Assembly: GCA_003021045.1 (NCBI GenBank)
Contig: PXRN01000014.1
Coordinates: forward strand, 1 to 64,000
Direction of reading: 5' to 3'
Source of the DNA: Halobacteriales archaeon QS_4_69_34
GTDB lineage: Archaea > Halobacteriota > Halobacteria > Halobacteriales > Halococcaceae
Length of the DNA stretch: 64,000 bases
Shown here: piece by piece, positions 9,034 through 17,773 of the stretch
How positions within the stretch are numbered: position 1 is the first letter of the stretch
Layout of the letters: every line of letters starts with the position of its first letter
Position numbers and translations under genes: made by a program
The notes under the pieces: model-generated
The model's input: only the letters and a program-made list of their open reading frames with translations
What the model was told of the DNA's origin: nothing
The model's database searches: none

Positions 9034-9987
9034 ATGCAGGTCTCGGTCGTGCTCTGTGCCTACGACCCGGCCCGACACGACGACTTCGCCGAAGCGGCCG
9101 ACAGCGTCCTCGCTCAGACACACGAGGACGTGGAGCTCGTGGTCGTCGTCGACGGCAGCGCCGATCTCGCCGAACGGATCCGGACCGACTACGGCGACCG
9201 CGCGGACGTCCGCGTCCACCTGAACGAGAAGAACCGGGGACTACTCGAGAGCCGCAACCGCGGCGCGAGGCTCGCCTCGGGCGACGTCGTGGCCTTCCTC
9301 GACGACGACGCGGTCGCCGAACCCGACTGGATCGCGAAGCTGGTCGCGGCCCACGAACACACCGATGCGCTCGCTACGGGTGGCCGGATGGTGCCCGCGT
9401 GGGTCGCCGGCCGGCCCCGATTTCTGCCCGCGGAGTTCTACTGGTTGGTGGGTGTCACACACCGGGGATTCGGGCCCGGTGGCGCGGCCGACCGGGCCGG
9501 CGAGGTGCGCAACACGCTGGGCTCGAACATCTCCTTCGACCGCGAGACCTTTCTCGACCTTGGCGGGTTCGACGCGACAATCGGCGGCCGCAAGGGCGAC
9601 AACAAGCTCCAGGGGGGCGAGACCGAACTCTGTGCCCGCCTCCAGCGGGAGCACGGCTCCGGGGTGTACTACGAGCCCGACGCCCGGGTCGCCCACAAGG
9701 TGTTCGCCCCCCGGACGGCACCGCGCTGGCTCGCCGCGCGGGCGTTCTGGCAGGGCTACTCGAAGCGGGCGATGGAAACGTTCGTCCCGGGATCGGCCGG
9801 CGAGGAGAGCGCCTTTCTCGGCCGGCTCCTGACCGAGTTCGTCCCGCGGCGCGTACGGGGGCTCGCGGCGCGCCCCTCGCGCGAGCGGGCCACGCAGCTC
9901 GTCGCCCTGATCGTGCTGACGGCACTCGTCGGCCTCGGGTATCTGTACGGGCTGGCGCGCTACCCGGGGGCGCTCGGCCCCCGATGA
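9034..9987 (+). CDS. family 2 glycosyltransferase, AglG-like
   Basis: A 317-residue GT-A fold enzyme. Residues 1-100 hold the nucleotide-sugar domain (VSVVLCAYD, LVVVVDGSAD, and the metal-binding FLDDDAVAEPDW). The middle carries the acceptor segment GETELCARL, and one hydrophobic helix near the C-terminus (LVALIVLTALVGLGYLYG) anchors it to the membrane. The arrangement resembles Haloferax AglG, which adds a hexuronic acid to the dolichyl-phosphate-linked N-glycan; the sugar here cannot be told. The ATG at 9034 begins directly at the first beta strand. It is divergent from aglB, and the next glycosyltransferase follows 111 bases later. Confidence 0.85.
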   Translation: MQVSVVLCAYDPARHDDFAEAADSVLAQTHEDVELVVVVDGSADLAERIRTDYGDRADVRVHLNEKNRGLLESRNRGARLASGDVVAFLDDDAVAEPDWIAKLVAAHEHTDALATGGRMVPAWVAGRPRFLPAEFYWLVGVTHRGFGPGGAADRAGEVRNTLGSNISFDRETFLDLGGFDATIGGRKGDNKLQGGETELCARLQREHGSGVYYEPDARVAHKVFAPRTAPRWLAARAFWQGYSKRAMETFVPGSAGEESAFLGRLLTEFVPRRVRGLAARPSRERATQLVALIVLTALVGLGYLYGLARYPGALGPR

Positions 9988-10097
9988 GCGGACGCCGCCG
10001 GGAACTCCCGCTCCGGAAGGACGGACGACTCCTCGCGGCAGACGGGCGAGCCGGACGCCGACCCGATCGCCCGAGCGGGCGTTGCGGAGGCTGCTGA
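9984..10097 (+). CDS. possible 37-residue ORF bridging two glycosyltransferase genes
   Basis: An ATGA overlap joins this ORF to the stop of the preceding glycosyltransferase, and its own TGA is one base before the ATG of the next one. That spacing fits translational coupling. The product is Arg/Gly-rich (MSGRRRELPLRKDGRLL at the start, CGGC at the end) and matches nothing I know. Arg-rich translations are common by chance in DNA this GC-rich, so it may only be a spacer. Confidence 0.2.
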   Translation: MSGRRRELPLRKDGRLLAADGRAGRRPDRPSGRCGGC

Positions 10098-10098
10098 G

Positions 10099-11097
10099 AT
10101 GCGCGTCCGCTGGCTCACGCCGGACAAGCCCGAGAACGTCAGCGTCGGCCGCCGCCGGATCGCCGAGCACCTCGGCAGGGCGGGCATCGACGTGACCCTG
10201 CGCGGGACGACGCCACGGACGGTCCTCGAATCGTTCCGGGAGCGGAGCGCGTACGACGCCCTCGTCGGGACGACCCGCGCGGGGGCGATCGCGGGCGCGG
10301 CGCTCGCCACCCGCACCGGGACGCCGCTCGTCGTCGATCACGTCGACCCGATCCGCCAGTTCGGGGCGACCCACCCGCGTCCGCTCGCACTCGCCGTCCG
10401 GCTGGCCGAGAACGCCGCGTTCGCGCTCGCCGCACACGTCCTCTACGTCTACCCCGAGGAGGAGCCCCGCGTCCGCCGGTACGCCCCGCGGGCGACGCGG
10501 ACCAACCTCGGCGTGGAGTACGAGCGCTTCGCCGAGCCCGATCCCGGGGCGATCGAGCGCGCCCGCGAGCGGCTGGACCGCGAGGGCGTCCCGGCCGATT
10601 CGCGCGTGCTCGTCTACGTGGGCGGCCTCAAGCCGCTCTATCACGTCCGCGAGCTGCTGGCGGCGATCGATCACCTGGCGGGCTGGACGCTCCTCGTCCT
10701 CGGGGCGGGCTCTCTGGAGGAGCCAGTCGGGGAGGCCGCGAGCGAGCGCGGGGACGTCGTCTTCCTCGGGACCGTTCCCCACGAGGACGTGCCGGGCTAT
10801 CTCCACGCGGCCGACGCGGGGGCCTGTCTCGTCGACGACCCCCACACGCTGAAGCTACTGGAGTACGCCGCGGCGGGGCTGCCGGCGGTGCAGCTGCGGG
10901 GGCGGGCCGAGGCGCGTCTCGGCGACCTCGTGGCGTACTGTGGGCCCGATCCCGCCGACGTCGCCCGTGCGACCCGCCGAGCGGCCCGGAGCGACGACGA
11001 GGACGTGGCTGCGCTGCGGGCGTTCGCCCGGCGACACCGCTGGCGCGCGATCGCCGAAACCTACGAGCGCGCCGTCCGGTCGGTCACCGACCACTGA
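10099..11097 (+). CDS. glycosyltransferase, GT4-like (GT-B fold)
   Basis: A 332-residue protein with two Rossmann-like halves. The first covers about residues 1-150 (MRVRWLTPDKPEN, then PLVVDHVDP). The second begins at SRVLVYVGGLKPLYHV and contains GAGSLEEPVG and the donor-binding segment HTLKLLEYAAAGLPAV, the GT4-type E(x7)E region. It should transfer a sugar from a nucleotide donor on the cytoplasmic side. Its place between an AglG-like enzyme and a sulfatase-superfamily enzyme, near aglB, puts it in surface glycan assembly (inference). The acceptor and sugar are unknown. Confidence 0.8.
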   Translation: MRVRWLTPDKPENVSVGRRRIAEHLGRAGIDVTLRGTTPRTVLESFRERSAYDALVGTTRAGAIAGAALATRTGTPLVVDHVDPIRQFGATHPRPLALAVRLAENAAFALAAHVLYVYPEEEPRVRRYAPRATRTNLGVEYERFAEPDPGAIERARERLDREGVPADSRVLVYVGGLKPLYHVRELLAAIDHLAGWTLLVLGAGSLEEPVGEAASERGDVVFLGTVPHEDVPGYLHAADAGACLVDDPHTLKLLEYAAAGLPAVQLRGRAEARLGDLVAYCGPDPADVARATRRAARSDDEDVAALRAFARRHRWRAIAETYERAVRSVTDH

Positions 11098-11194
11098 GCG
11101 CGCCGGGCCGACCGAGGTCGGCGGGCTCGCGGCCGCGTCTCCCCGTCCGGCGACACACCACAACCAGCAAGTAGGGAGCCGGACACGGGAGGAC

Positions 11195-12550
11195 ATGGAC
11201 AACCTGCTGTTGGTCACGGTCGACTCGCTGCGGGCCGATCACGCCGGCTGGCACGGCTACGACCGGCCGACGACGCCGAACCTCGATACGATCGCGACGT
11301 CGGCCCACGCCTTCGAGAACGCCTTCGCCCACGCGTGTAGCACCCGACCCTCGTTCCCGTCGATCCTGACCTCCTCGTACCCGCTGATGTACGGCGGGTT
11401 CGAGCGGATCGCCGAGGGGCGCACGCTTGTCTCGGAGGCGCTCGCGGCGGGGGACTACCGGTGTGGGGGGTTCCACTCGAACCTCTATCTCAGCGCCGAC
11501 TTCGGGTACGGCCGGGGGTTCGAGACGCTGTACGACTCGAAGTCGGACCCCTCCCCGACCGCCCGGCTCCGCCAGCTCGTGAAAGACCGCCTCGACGAGG
11601 ACGGCCTCCTCTACCGGCTGCTCGCGCGCGGGTTCGAGGTGGCCGAGCGACGGACGGGGACGAACGTCGGCTCGGCATACGTCACCGCCGACGAGATCAC
11701 CGATCGGGCGATCGCGTGGGCCCGCGGGGCCGACGCGGACACGCCACAGTTCCTCTGGGTGCACTACATGGACGTCCACCATCCCTACGTGCCCCCCGCA
11801 CGCCACCAGCGCGCGTTCCGCGAGGAGCCCGTGAGCGAGCGCCGCGCCGTCCAGCTCCGCCGGAAGATGATCGAGACCCCCGGCGGGGTGACCGACGCGG
11901 AGCTCGATACGATCTGCGACCTCTACGACGCGGAGATCCGCTTTACCGACGCGGAGATCGCTCGACTGGTAGAGGCAGTGCGCGCCGCGTGGGAGGGCGA
12001 CACCGCCCTCGCCGTCACGGCCGACCACGGCGAGGAGTTCCGCGAGCACGGCCGGTTCAGCCACCACGCCACCTTCCACGACGAGGTGTTGCACGTGCCG
12101 CTGCTGGTCGACGTCGGCGACGACGGGGGCCGTCACGACGAGCTCGTCGGGCTGCTCGACGTGGCCCCGACGCTGGTGGACTACGCGGGGCTCGAACGGC
12201 CCGAGAACTTCTACGGGGAGAGCCTGCGCGGGCCGATCGAGGGCGCGGGCTGGGAGCGCACGGCGGTGATCGGCGACTGGCGGAGCAACGCGGGCGAGCC
12301 GCGGTTCGCCTACCGCGACGCCGACTGGAAGTACGTCCGGCGATCCGAGGGCATCGAGCTGTACGACCTCGGCGCGGACCCCGGCGAGACGACGAACGTC
12401 GCCGAAGAGCACGCCGACGTCGCCGACCGGCTCGACGAGCGGATCGACGCACACGAGCGCGCCGTCGCGGCGACCGAGACGGACCTCGGGACCGTCGAGA
12501 TGGACGAGGGCGTCAAACAGCGCCTGCGCGACCTCGGCTACCAGGAGTGA
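11195..12550 (+). CDS. alkaline phosphatase/sulfatase superfamily hydrolase or transferase
   Basis: A 451-residue enzyme of the alkaline phosphatase superfamily. Metal-site motifs are VTVDSLRADH (Asp10, Asp15) and TADHGEEFREHG. The usual nucleophile site reads CSTRPSFPS, with Thr50 at the position of the Cys/Ser that becomes formylglycine in true sulfatases. A Thr nucleophile is typical of phosphoglycerol and phosphoethanolamine transferases, so a phospho-group transfer or hydrolysis is as likely as sulfate removal (inference). There is no signal peptide or membrane anchor, so it looks cytoplasmic. The start at 11195 follows a short A-rich stretch. The protein ends in RLRDLGYQE, a tail shared by other proteins in this window. 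Confidence 0.78.
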   Translation: MDNLLLVTVDSLRADHAGWHGYDRPTTPNLDTIATSAHAFENAFAHACSTRPSFPSILTSSYPLMYGGFERIAEGRTLVSEALAAGDYRCGGFHSNLYLSADFGYGRGFETLYDSKSDPSPTARLRQLVKDRLDEDGLLYRLLARGFEVAERRTGTNVGSAYVTADEITDRAIAWARGADADTPQFLWVHYMDVHHPYVPPARHQRAFREEPVSERRAVQLRRKMIETPGGVTDAELDTICDLYDAEIRFTDAEIARLVEAVRAAWEGDTALAVTADHGEEFREHGRFSHHATFHDEVLHVPLLVDVGDDGGRHDELVGLLDVAPTLVDYAGLERPENFYGESLRGPIEGAGWERTAVIGDWRSNAGEPRFAYRDADWKYVRRSEGIELYDLGADPGETTNVAEEHADVADRLDERIDAHERAVAATETDLGTVEMDEGVKQRLRDLGYQE

Positions 12551-12693
12551 CGCCGGTCGGCGACCGCCACAGCAGCGAGGGCCTGCCCGACGACCGACGG
12601 GAGCGATAGCTGCCCGGCGACCGACGGGCGACGGCCGCCGGAGGGATGACGCGGACGGCCCGCTCCTATCGCCGACGACCGGCGACCGGCGAC

Positions 12694-13632
12694 CTAGCCG
12701 AAACGCTCCTGTGCGGACTCCAATATCCCGAGCGCGCGCCGGTGGCCCGCGGGGAGCAGCGAGACGCCGAACAGTGCCAGCGCCCGGTGCTCGGGGCGCT
12801 CGCGGAGCACGTCGAGGAGCACCCGGCGTGCCGCGGCGGCCCGGCCCGTCCGCAGGAGGCGCTTGCCGTAGGCGTACTCGGCCCGGCGCTTCAGCGCCCC
12901 GCGGTGGGCGCCGAGCGCCGGAAAGCGCTCGAAGAGGTCGGCGAGCGAGGCCAGCTCGCTCTCGTACATCAGCTCGGCGTCGGAGCTCATCGAGCCCGCG
13001 CGGCGGCGGTAGTACGCCAGCGGCTCCGGGATTCGCGCCGGCCGGTACAGCCCGAACAGCCGCGCCAGCAGGTGGCGGTCCTCGACCGCCGGAAGCGACT
13101 CCTCGAACCGCTCGGCGGCGAAACACTCCCGGCGGGCGATCACCGTCGGCACCGGGACCCCGCCTTCGAGGAGGAAGTCGACGTGGTGGCGCTCGGGATC
13201 GCACACCGGGAGGGAGGTGTGATAGCGCCGTTTCGTCCCCTCGAGCACGTAGGCGTCCGAGTAGACCACGTCGGCACCGGCGTCGATCGCCGCGAGCTGT
13301 CTGTCGAGCTTCGCGGGATGCCAGCGATCGTCCGCGTCGAGAAAAGCGACGAGCTCCCCGCTCGCGGCGTCGAGTCCCCGGTTGCGCGCCGCCGCCAGCC
13401 CGCGTGGCTCCTGGTGGAGGTAGGTGACGCCCTCGACGTCCGCGCCGAGCCGGGCCAGCCACTCGACGCCCGAGCCGTCGACGAGGACGATCTCGAGGTT
13501 GTCGTGGCGCTGGGCCGCGATGCTCTCGATGGCCCCGTCGAGGTACGCGGCGTCGCCGTAGGTCGGGACGATCACCGAGACCAGCGGCCCGGAGCCCGAC
13601 CGGATGGAGGCGGGGAGGCTGACGTCGGTCAC
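12694..13632 (-). CDS. family 2 glycosyltransferase
   Basis: A 312-residue GT-A enzyme. It has VSVIVPTYGDAAYLDGAI at residues 18-35, EIVLVDGSG, the donor motif FLDADDRWHP with its DxD-type acidic cluster, and a downstream VEDRHLLARLF region. There are no membrane helices, so it is a cytosolic or peripherally bound transferase acting on a lipid-linked glycan or nucleotide sugar acceptor. It is convergent with the sulfatase-like gene before it and divergent from the one after it, all within the aglB-linked block. Confidence 0.83.
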   Translation of the reverse strand: MTDVSLPASIRSGSGPLVSVIVPTYGDAAYLDGAIESIAAQRHDNLEIVLVDGSGVEWLARLGADVEGVTYLHQEPRGLAAARNRGLDAASGELVAFLDADDRWHPAKLDRQLAAIDAGADVVYSDAYVLEGTKRRYHTSLPVCDPERHHVDFLLEGGVPVPTVIARRECFAAERFEESLPAVEDRHLLARLFGLYRPARIPEPLAYYRRRAGSMSSDAELMYESELASLADLFERFPALGAHRGALKRRAEYAYGKRLLRTGRAAAARRVLLDVLRERPEHRALALFGVSLLPAGHRRALGILESAQERFG

Positions 13633-13688
13633 GGGTCGACGACGCTACAACCGGCGGCTTATTAATCCCGCTCCTCCACCGCCCGGGC

Positions 13689-14648
13689 GTGAGGGGTTCG
13701 AGCGCGGCCGGCGCGATCCGCTACGCCTGCGCTGAGCTGCGCGAGCACCACGACGACCCGCTCTGGTGGCGTGCGCGGCTCCTCCAGCGGGTCGTCGCAC
13801 CGATCCACCGGGTCCACCCAGGCCGGCGGAACGGTATCCGGGTGATGGAAGAAGACTGGGACACGCTCGTCGTGCTCGACGCCTGCCGCGCGGACCTCTT
13901 CGAGGCCGTCGCTGACCGCTCGCGCTTCGACGCCTACCGCCGAGTGCAGAGCCGGGGGAGCATGACCGCCGAGTGGATCGAGGAGAACTTCGCCGGTCGC
14001 GCGTTCGGGGACACGGTCTACGTCTCGGCGAACCCGTTCGTCACGAAGCTCGCCGGGGACGCCTTCCACCACGTCGAGCCCGTCTGGCGCGACGGGTTCG
14101 ACGCGACCCACCGGACCGTCCTCCCCGGGACCGTCGCGGACGCCGCCCGGGAGGCCCACGCACGGTTCCCCGACAAGCGACTGATCGTCCACTTCATGCA
14201 GCCCCACTACCCGTTCGTCGGCCACGAGGCGCTCACCTACGCGAGCTGGGACCCCGCGGAGATCGTCGGGGAATCGACCGACGAGGAGCGGCCCCACGAC
14301 CCCTGGCAGGCGCTCGAAATGGGCCTCGTCGACCGGGAGACCGTCGGGCGGGCCTACGCCGGCAACCTCGGGCCGGCGCTCGACGCGGCGCTCGCGCTCG
14401 CCGGGGACGTGCCGGGCAGGACGGTGCTGACCGCCGATCACGGCAACCTGCTGGGCGAGCGTGCGTGGCCGGTCCCGGTGCGCGCCTACGGCCACCCGCC
14501 GGGACTTTGCGTGCCCGCGCTCACGACCGTCCCGTGGGCGGTCCTCGACGGCGAGCGCCGGTCGATCGCCGACGACGGCGTCCGCCCGGCGTCGATCGAG
14601 GACGAACGGCGCCGCGAACGGCGGCTGCGAGCACTGGGCTACCGGTGA
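13689..14648 (+). CDS. alkaline phosphatase/sulfatase superfamily protein (short form)
   Basis: A 319-residue member of the same superfamily as its neighbours at 11.2 and 16.4 kb but shorter. Recognisable parts are WDTLVVLDACRADLF (first metal site), SRGSMTAEW at the nucleophile position (Thr again in place of Cys), HFMQPHYPFVGH and TADHGNLLGER (second metal site). It starts with GTG at 13689 and has an N-terminal extension of about 50 residues. The tail is RLRALGYR. It is probably a surface-glycan or lipid-modifying hydrolase or transferase; the substrate is unknown. Confidence 0.72.
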   Translation: MRGSSAAGAIRYACAELREHHDDPLWWRARLLQRVVAPIHRVHPGRRNGIRVMEEDWDTLVVLDACRADLFEAVADRSRFDAYRRVQSRGSMTAEWIEENFAGRAFGDTVYVSANPFVTKLAGDAFHHVEPVWRDGFDATHRTVLPGTVADAAREAHARFPDKRLIVHFMQPHYPFVGHEALTYASWDPAEIVGESTDEERPHDPWQALEMGLVDRETVGRAYAGNLGPALDAALALAGDVPGRTVLTADHGNLLGERAWPVPVRAYGHPPGLCVPALTTVPWAVLDGERRSIADDGVRPASIEDERRRERRLRALGYR

Positions 14649-14817
14649 GGGGGACGACGCGCGGCTCCGGACCCTCCCGTCCTCGTGTGGATCACGCGAT
14701 CCCGGGCCGGTCCCGCGTGGATCGACGGTCGTCCCGCCGGCCGACCTCGGTGCCGGGCCCGGGCCCCGATCGGTCCGCCGCCCGGGGACCGTTCGATCGC
14801 CGGGCCGGGAGGCGGCC

Positions 14818-16260
14818 ATGAGGATCGGCCAGACCTCCGCGATCCACTTCGCCTCCCAGGTGATCTCGACGGTCGTCGGCTTTCTCGCCACGCTCCTCAT
14901 CGCCCGCGAGCTCGGGGCCGGCGTGCTCGGGACCTACTCGCTGGTCGTCGCGGTCGTGATCTGGCTGCAGGTGATCGGCGACATGGGCATCCGGAAGGCG
15001 CTCGAAAAGCGCCTCAGCGAGCCCGGTTCCGACGGTCCCTACCTCGCGGCTGGCGCGGCCGTCCAGTTCGGGCTCTTCGCGGTCATCGTGGCGCTCGTGC
15101 TGGCGCTGGGCGATGCGGCGAGCGCGCTCGCCGACGTCCCGATGGCGCGCGTGCTCGGCCCGTTCGGTCCGGCAGTCGTCGCCCTCACCGGCGTCAGCCT
15201 CCTGTTCGCGTTCCTGCTGGCGGTCCTCCGGGGCCAGCACCGCGTCCACGTCGCGGCGCTGCTCGATCCCGCCGAGCGCACGGTCCGGAGCGCGCTCCAG
15301 ATCGGTGCCGTGGTGGCGACGCTCGGCCTCGTCGGCCTGCTGGCCGGCTACGCGCTCGCCGGGCTGGCCGCGAGCGCGCTCGCGCTCGCGTTCGTCGCGG
15401 GCCGTCCCGAGCGTCCCGGGCGCGAGCACCTCGGGGGACTGCTGTCGTACTCGCAGTACTCGTGGCTGGGCGGGCTGACCAACCGCGCGTTCAAGTCGAT
15501 GGACACGATCGTGCTCGGTCTGTTCGTCACCAGCGAGCTCATCGGGATCTACGAGGTCGCGTGGAACGTCGCCTCGATCCTCGCGGTCTTCGGCGTCTCG
15601 ATCAGTCAGGCGCTGTTCCCGGAGATGAGCCGACTGTCGAGCGCGGAGCGGTCGGCGACGGTCGCCGGACTCGTCGAGGACGCGCTCGCGTACACCGGGC
15701 TGTTCGTCGTCCCGGGGTTCGTCGGCGCGGCCCTCCTCGGCGACCGCGTGCTGGCGATCTACGGCGGCGCGTTCGCTCGGGGCCACCTCGTGTTGGTCGT
15801 GCTCGTCGCCGCACGACTGGTCTACGCCTACGGCAATCAGTTCGTCAACACGCTGAACGCGATCGACCGGCCCGACGCCGCCTTCCGGGTCAACGGCGCG
15901 TTCGCCACCACGAACGTCGTTCTCAACCTCGTCCTCGTCGCGCGGTATGGCTGGCTCGGCGCGGCGGTCGCCACCACGGTCTCCGCGCTCGTGACGCTCG
16001 TGTTCGGCTACCGCGCGCTCGCGGCCGTCGTCGAGGTCGCCGTTCCGACCGGCGAGATCGCAAAGCAGTGGATCGCGGCGGGCGCGATGGGGCTGGTCGT
16101 CGCCGCCGGCCGCGCCCTCCTCGGCGGGTCGCTGCCGGTGACGCTGGTGCTCGTCGCCTGCGGGGCGCTCGTCTACTTCGCCGTCCTGTCGGGACTCTCC
16201 GAGCGGTTCCGGTCGACCGTGTACGACAACCTCCCGGCAGCGATCGTCGGCGGTCGGTAG
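14818..16260 (+). CDS. polysaccharide/lipid-linked oligosaccharide flippase (MATE/MOP superfamily)
   Basis: A 480-residue protein with about 12-14 membrane helices throughout. It has the N-terminal signature of Wzx/AglR-type exporters (SAIHFASQVISTVVGFLATL followed by ARELGAGVLGTYSLV) and a conserved second half beginning SQALFPEMSRL. In Haloferax the related AglR helps move dolichyl-phosphate-linked sugar across the membrane to AglB. The gene context (aglB, glycosyltransferases) supports the same job here. The start at 14818 is chosen because the upstream part of the frame is Arg/Pro-rich and not membrane-like. Confidence 0.85.
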   Translation: MRIGQTSAIHFASQVISTVVGFLATLLIARELGAGVLGTYSLVVAVVIWLQVIGDMGIRKALEKRLSEPGSDGPYLAAGAAVQFGLFAVIVALVLALGDAASALADVPMARVLGPFGPAVVALTGVSLLFAFLLAVLRGQHRVHVAALLDPAERTVRSALQIGAVVATLGLVGLLAGYALAGLAASALALAFVAGRPERPGREHLGGLLSYSQYSWLGGLTNRAFKSMDTIVLGLFVTSELIGIYEVAWNVASILAVFGVSISQALFPEMSRLSSAERSATVAGLVEDALAYTGLFVVPGFVGAALLGDRVLAIYGGAFARGHLVLVVLVAARLVYAYGNQFVNTLNAIDRPDAAFRVNGAFATTNVVLNLVLVARYGWLGAAVATTVSALVTLVFGYRALAAVVEVAVPTGEIAKQWIAAGAMGLVVAAGRALLGGSLPVTLVLVACGALVYFAVLSGLSERFRSTVYDNLPAAIVGGR

Positions 16261-16373
16261 CCGCCTCCGTCCAGCCGTCTCGCGCCGTCGAAGGACGGCT
16301 GGCGTCCGTCGTCCGGTGGCGATACGCCCACGGCTCGCACGATCACGACGTCTCCGTGATCAGCGACTACGGT

Positions 16374-17693
16374 TCAAGCGTAACCGAGGTCTTCGAGCCG
16401 CTCGCGGACACCCGGCGGGACGTCGGTGTCGTCCTCGCCCTCGATCGATCGCAGCGGCACCTCGGCGACGGCCTCCGCGAGGTGGGCTTCGGGGTCGTCG
16501 ATTCCCTCCGGAGCCGCTTCGACCGAGCGGAACCCGTCGTCGTGAGTCTCGTAGCCGTAGTAGCCGGTCGGTGCGACGAACCCCGCGAGGGGCTCGTTCA
16601 GACGATCGTACTCCGCTCCCGACATCCCGTTCTCTCGAAACCGCTCGCGGTGCCACGGCAACAGCCCGTGGTACTCGGTGAGGCGGTCGATCGGTTCGAT
16701 CCCGTCGAGCAGGTGCTGTCCGCGGGATTCGACGTCGACGCCCGTCAGTCCGGCGACCGTGCGGTGGACGTCGAGCAGGCTGACCGGTCGGTCGACGACC
16801 TCCTCGGGAACGTCCTCGCCGTCGACGACGAGGGGAACGTGGGTCAGTTCGGGGAAGAGTCCGTAGCCGTGGTTCCAGAGCCCGTGCTCGCCGAGCAGCT
16901 CGCCGTGGTCCGAGAGCGTGATGACGTAGTCGAACGCCTCGACGAGGTCGGCGTGGATCGTCCGGTAGGTGTCGGAGAGATAGCGGACGGCGTCGTGGTA
17001 CGCCCGCTCGATCCGCTCGGGATCGCCGACCGCACCGGAGAACACGTCCGTATCGAGAACGCGAACGGGATCGTCGACCGTTCGGTACGCTGCCGGCGGG
17101 TAGTACGGCGCGTGGGCGTCCATCAGGTTCACCACGAGGAACTCGTCGTCGCCGAACGACGTCGCTTGGATGCGATCGCGGACCTCGTCGGCGGTCGCCG
17201 TCCAGAGGGGTTTCTGCCGGAGGTAGTAGCCACGCCGCAGCGAGCCGACGGTGTCGTACTCCCCGGCGAGACACTCCCACAGCGCCCGGAGGTAGCGGCG
17301 ATACCCCCCGGCGGTCCGGTGGAGCAGGCGATCCCAATCGAGCCCGTGCTCCTGGCCGAGCGGGGGGACCGACGCCGGACCGAGCGCTTCGGTGAACCCG
17401 CGGGTCCAGCCGTCCCAGCGGTAGATCTGGCCGTTCGCGCTGAACAGCCGGGTGCTGTACCCCGCGTCGGCGAGCGCCTCCGCGAGCGTGGTCCCCTCCC
17501 AGTCGAAGGTCCGCGATTTGCCGTGGACGCCGACCTCGCTCGCGTACCGCCCGGTGTACAGCGATGCGTGCACCGGGATCGTCCAATGGGAGGGCGCGTA
17601 CGCCGCCGAGAACCGCCGGCCACCGAGCCAGTCGAACTCCGCCTCGAAGGTGTCGTATCTGAGCGTGTCGAGGACGACGAGCGCGACGTTCAT
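16374..17693 (-). CDS. alkaline phosphatase/sulfatase superfamily hydrolase or transferase
   Basis: A 439-residue enzyme with VALVVLDTLRYDTF at the N-terminal metal site, APSHWTIPVHASLYTGRY around the nucleophile (Thr38 in place of the formylglycine Cys/Ser), VVNLMDAHAPYYPP, and LSDHGELLGEHG as the second metal site. It lacks a signal peptide. As with the other two superfamily members in this block, Thr favours a phospho- rather than sulfo-ester chemistry, but only assay would tell. The C-terminus is RLEDLGYA. It is the last gene of the glycosylation block and converges on the flippase gene. Confidence 0.8.
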   Translation of the reverse strand: MNVALVVLDTLRYDTFEAEFDWLGGRRFSAAYAPSHWTIPVHASLYTGRYASEVGVHGKSRTFDWEGTTLAEALADAGYSTRLFSANGQIYRWDGWTRGFTEALGPASVPPLGQEHGLDWDRLLHRTAGGYRRYLRALWECLAGEYDTVGSLRRGYYLRQKPLWTATADEVRDRIQATSFGDDEFLVVNLMDAHAPYYPPAAYRTVDDPVRVLDTDVFSGAVGDPERIERAYHDAVRYLSDTYRTIHADLVEAFDYVITLSDHGELLGEHGLWNHGYGLFPELTHVPLVVDGEDVPEEVVDRPVSLLDVHRTVAGLTGVDVESRGQHLLDGIEPIDRLTEYHGLLPWHRERFRENGMSGAEYDRLNEPLAGFVAPTGYYGYETHDDGFRSVEAAPEGIDDPEAHLAEAVAEVPLRSIEGEDDTDVPPGVRERLEDLGYA

Positions 17694-17773
17694 TCCCGGC
17701 CTCTACTCCCGGTTCCCCCTTATCGGTGGCGGAACCGCCGCCCGTCGGGGGTCGCGGCCACGGGCACCCGTGT

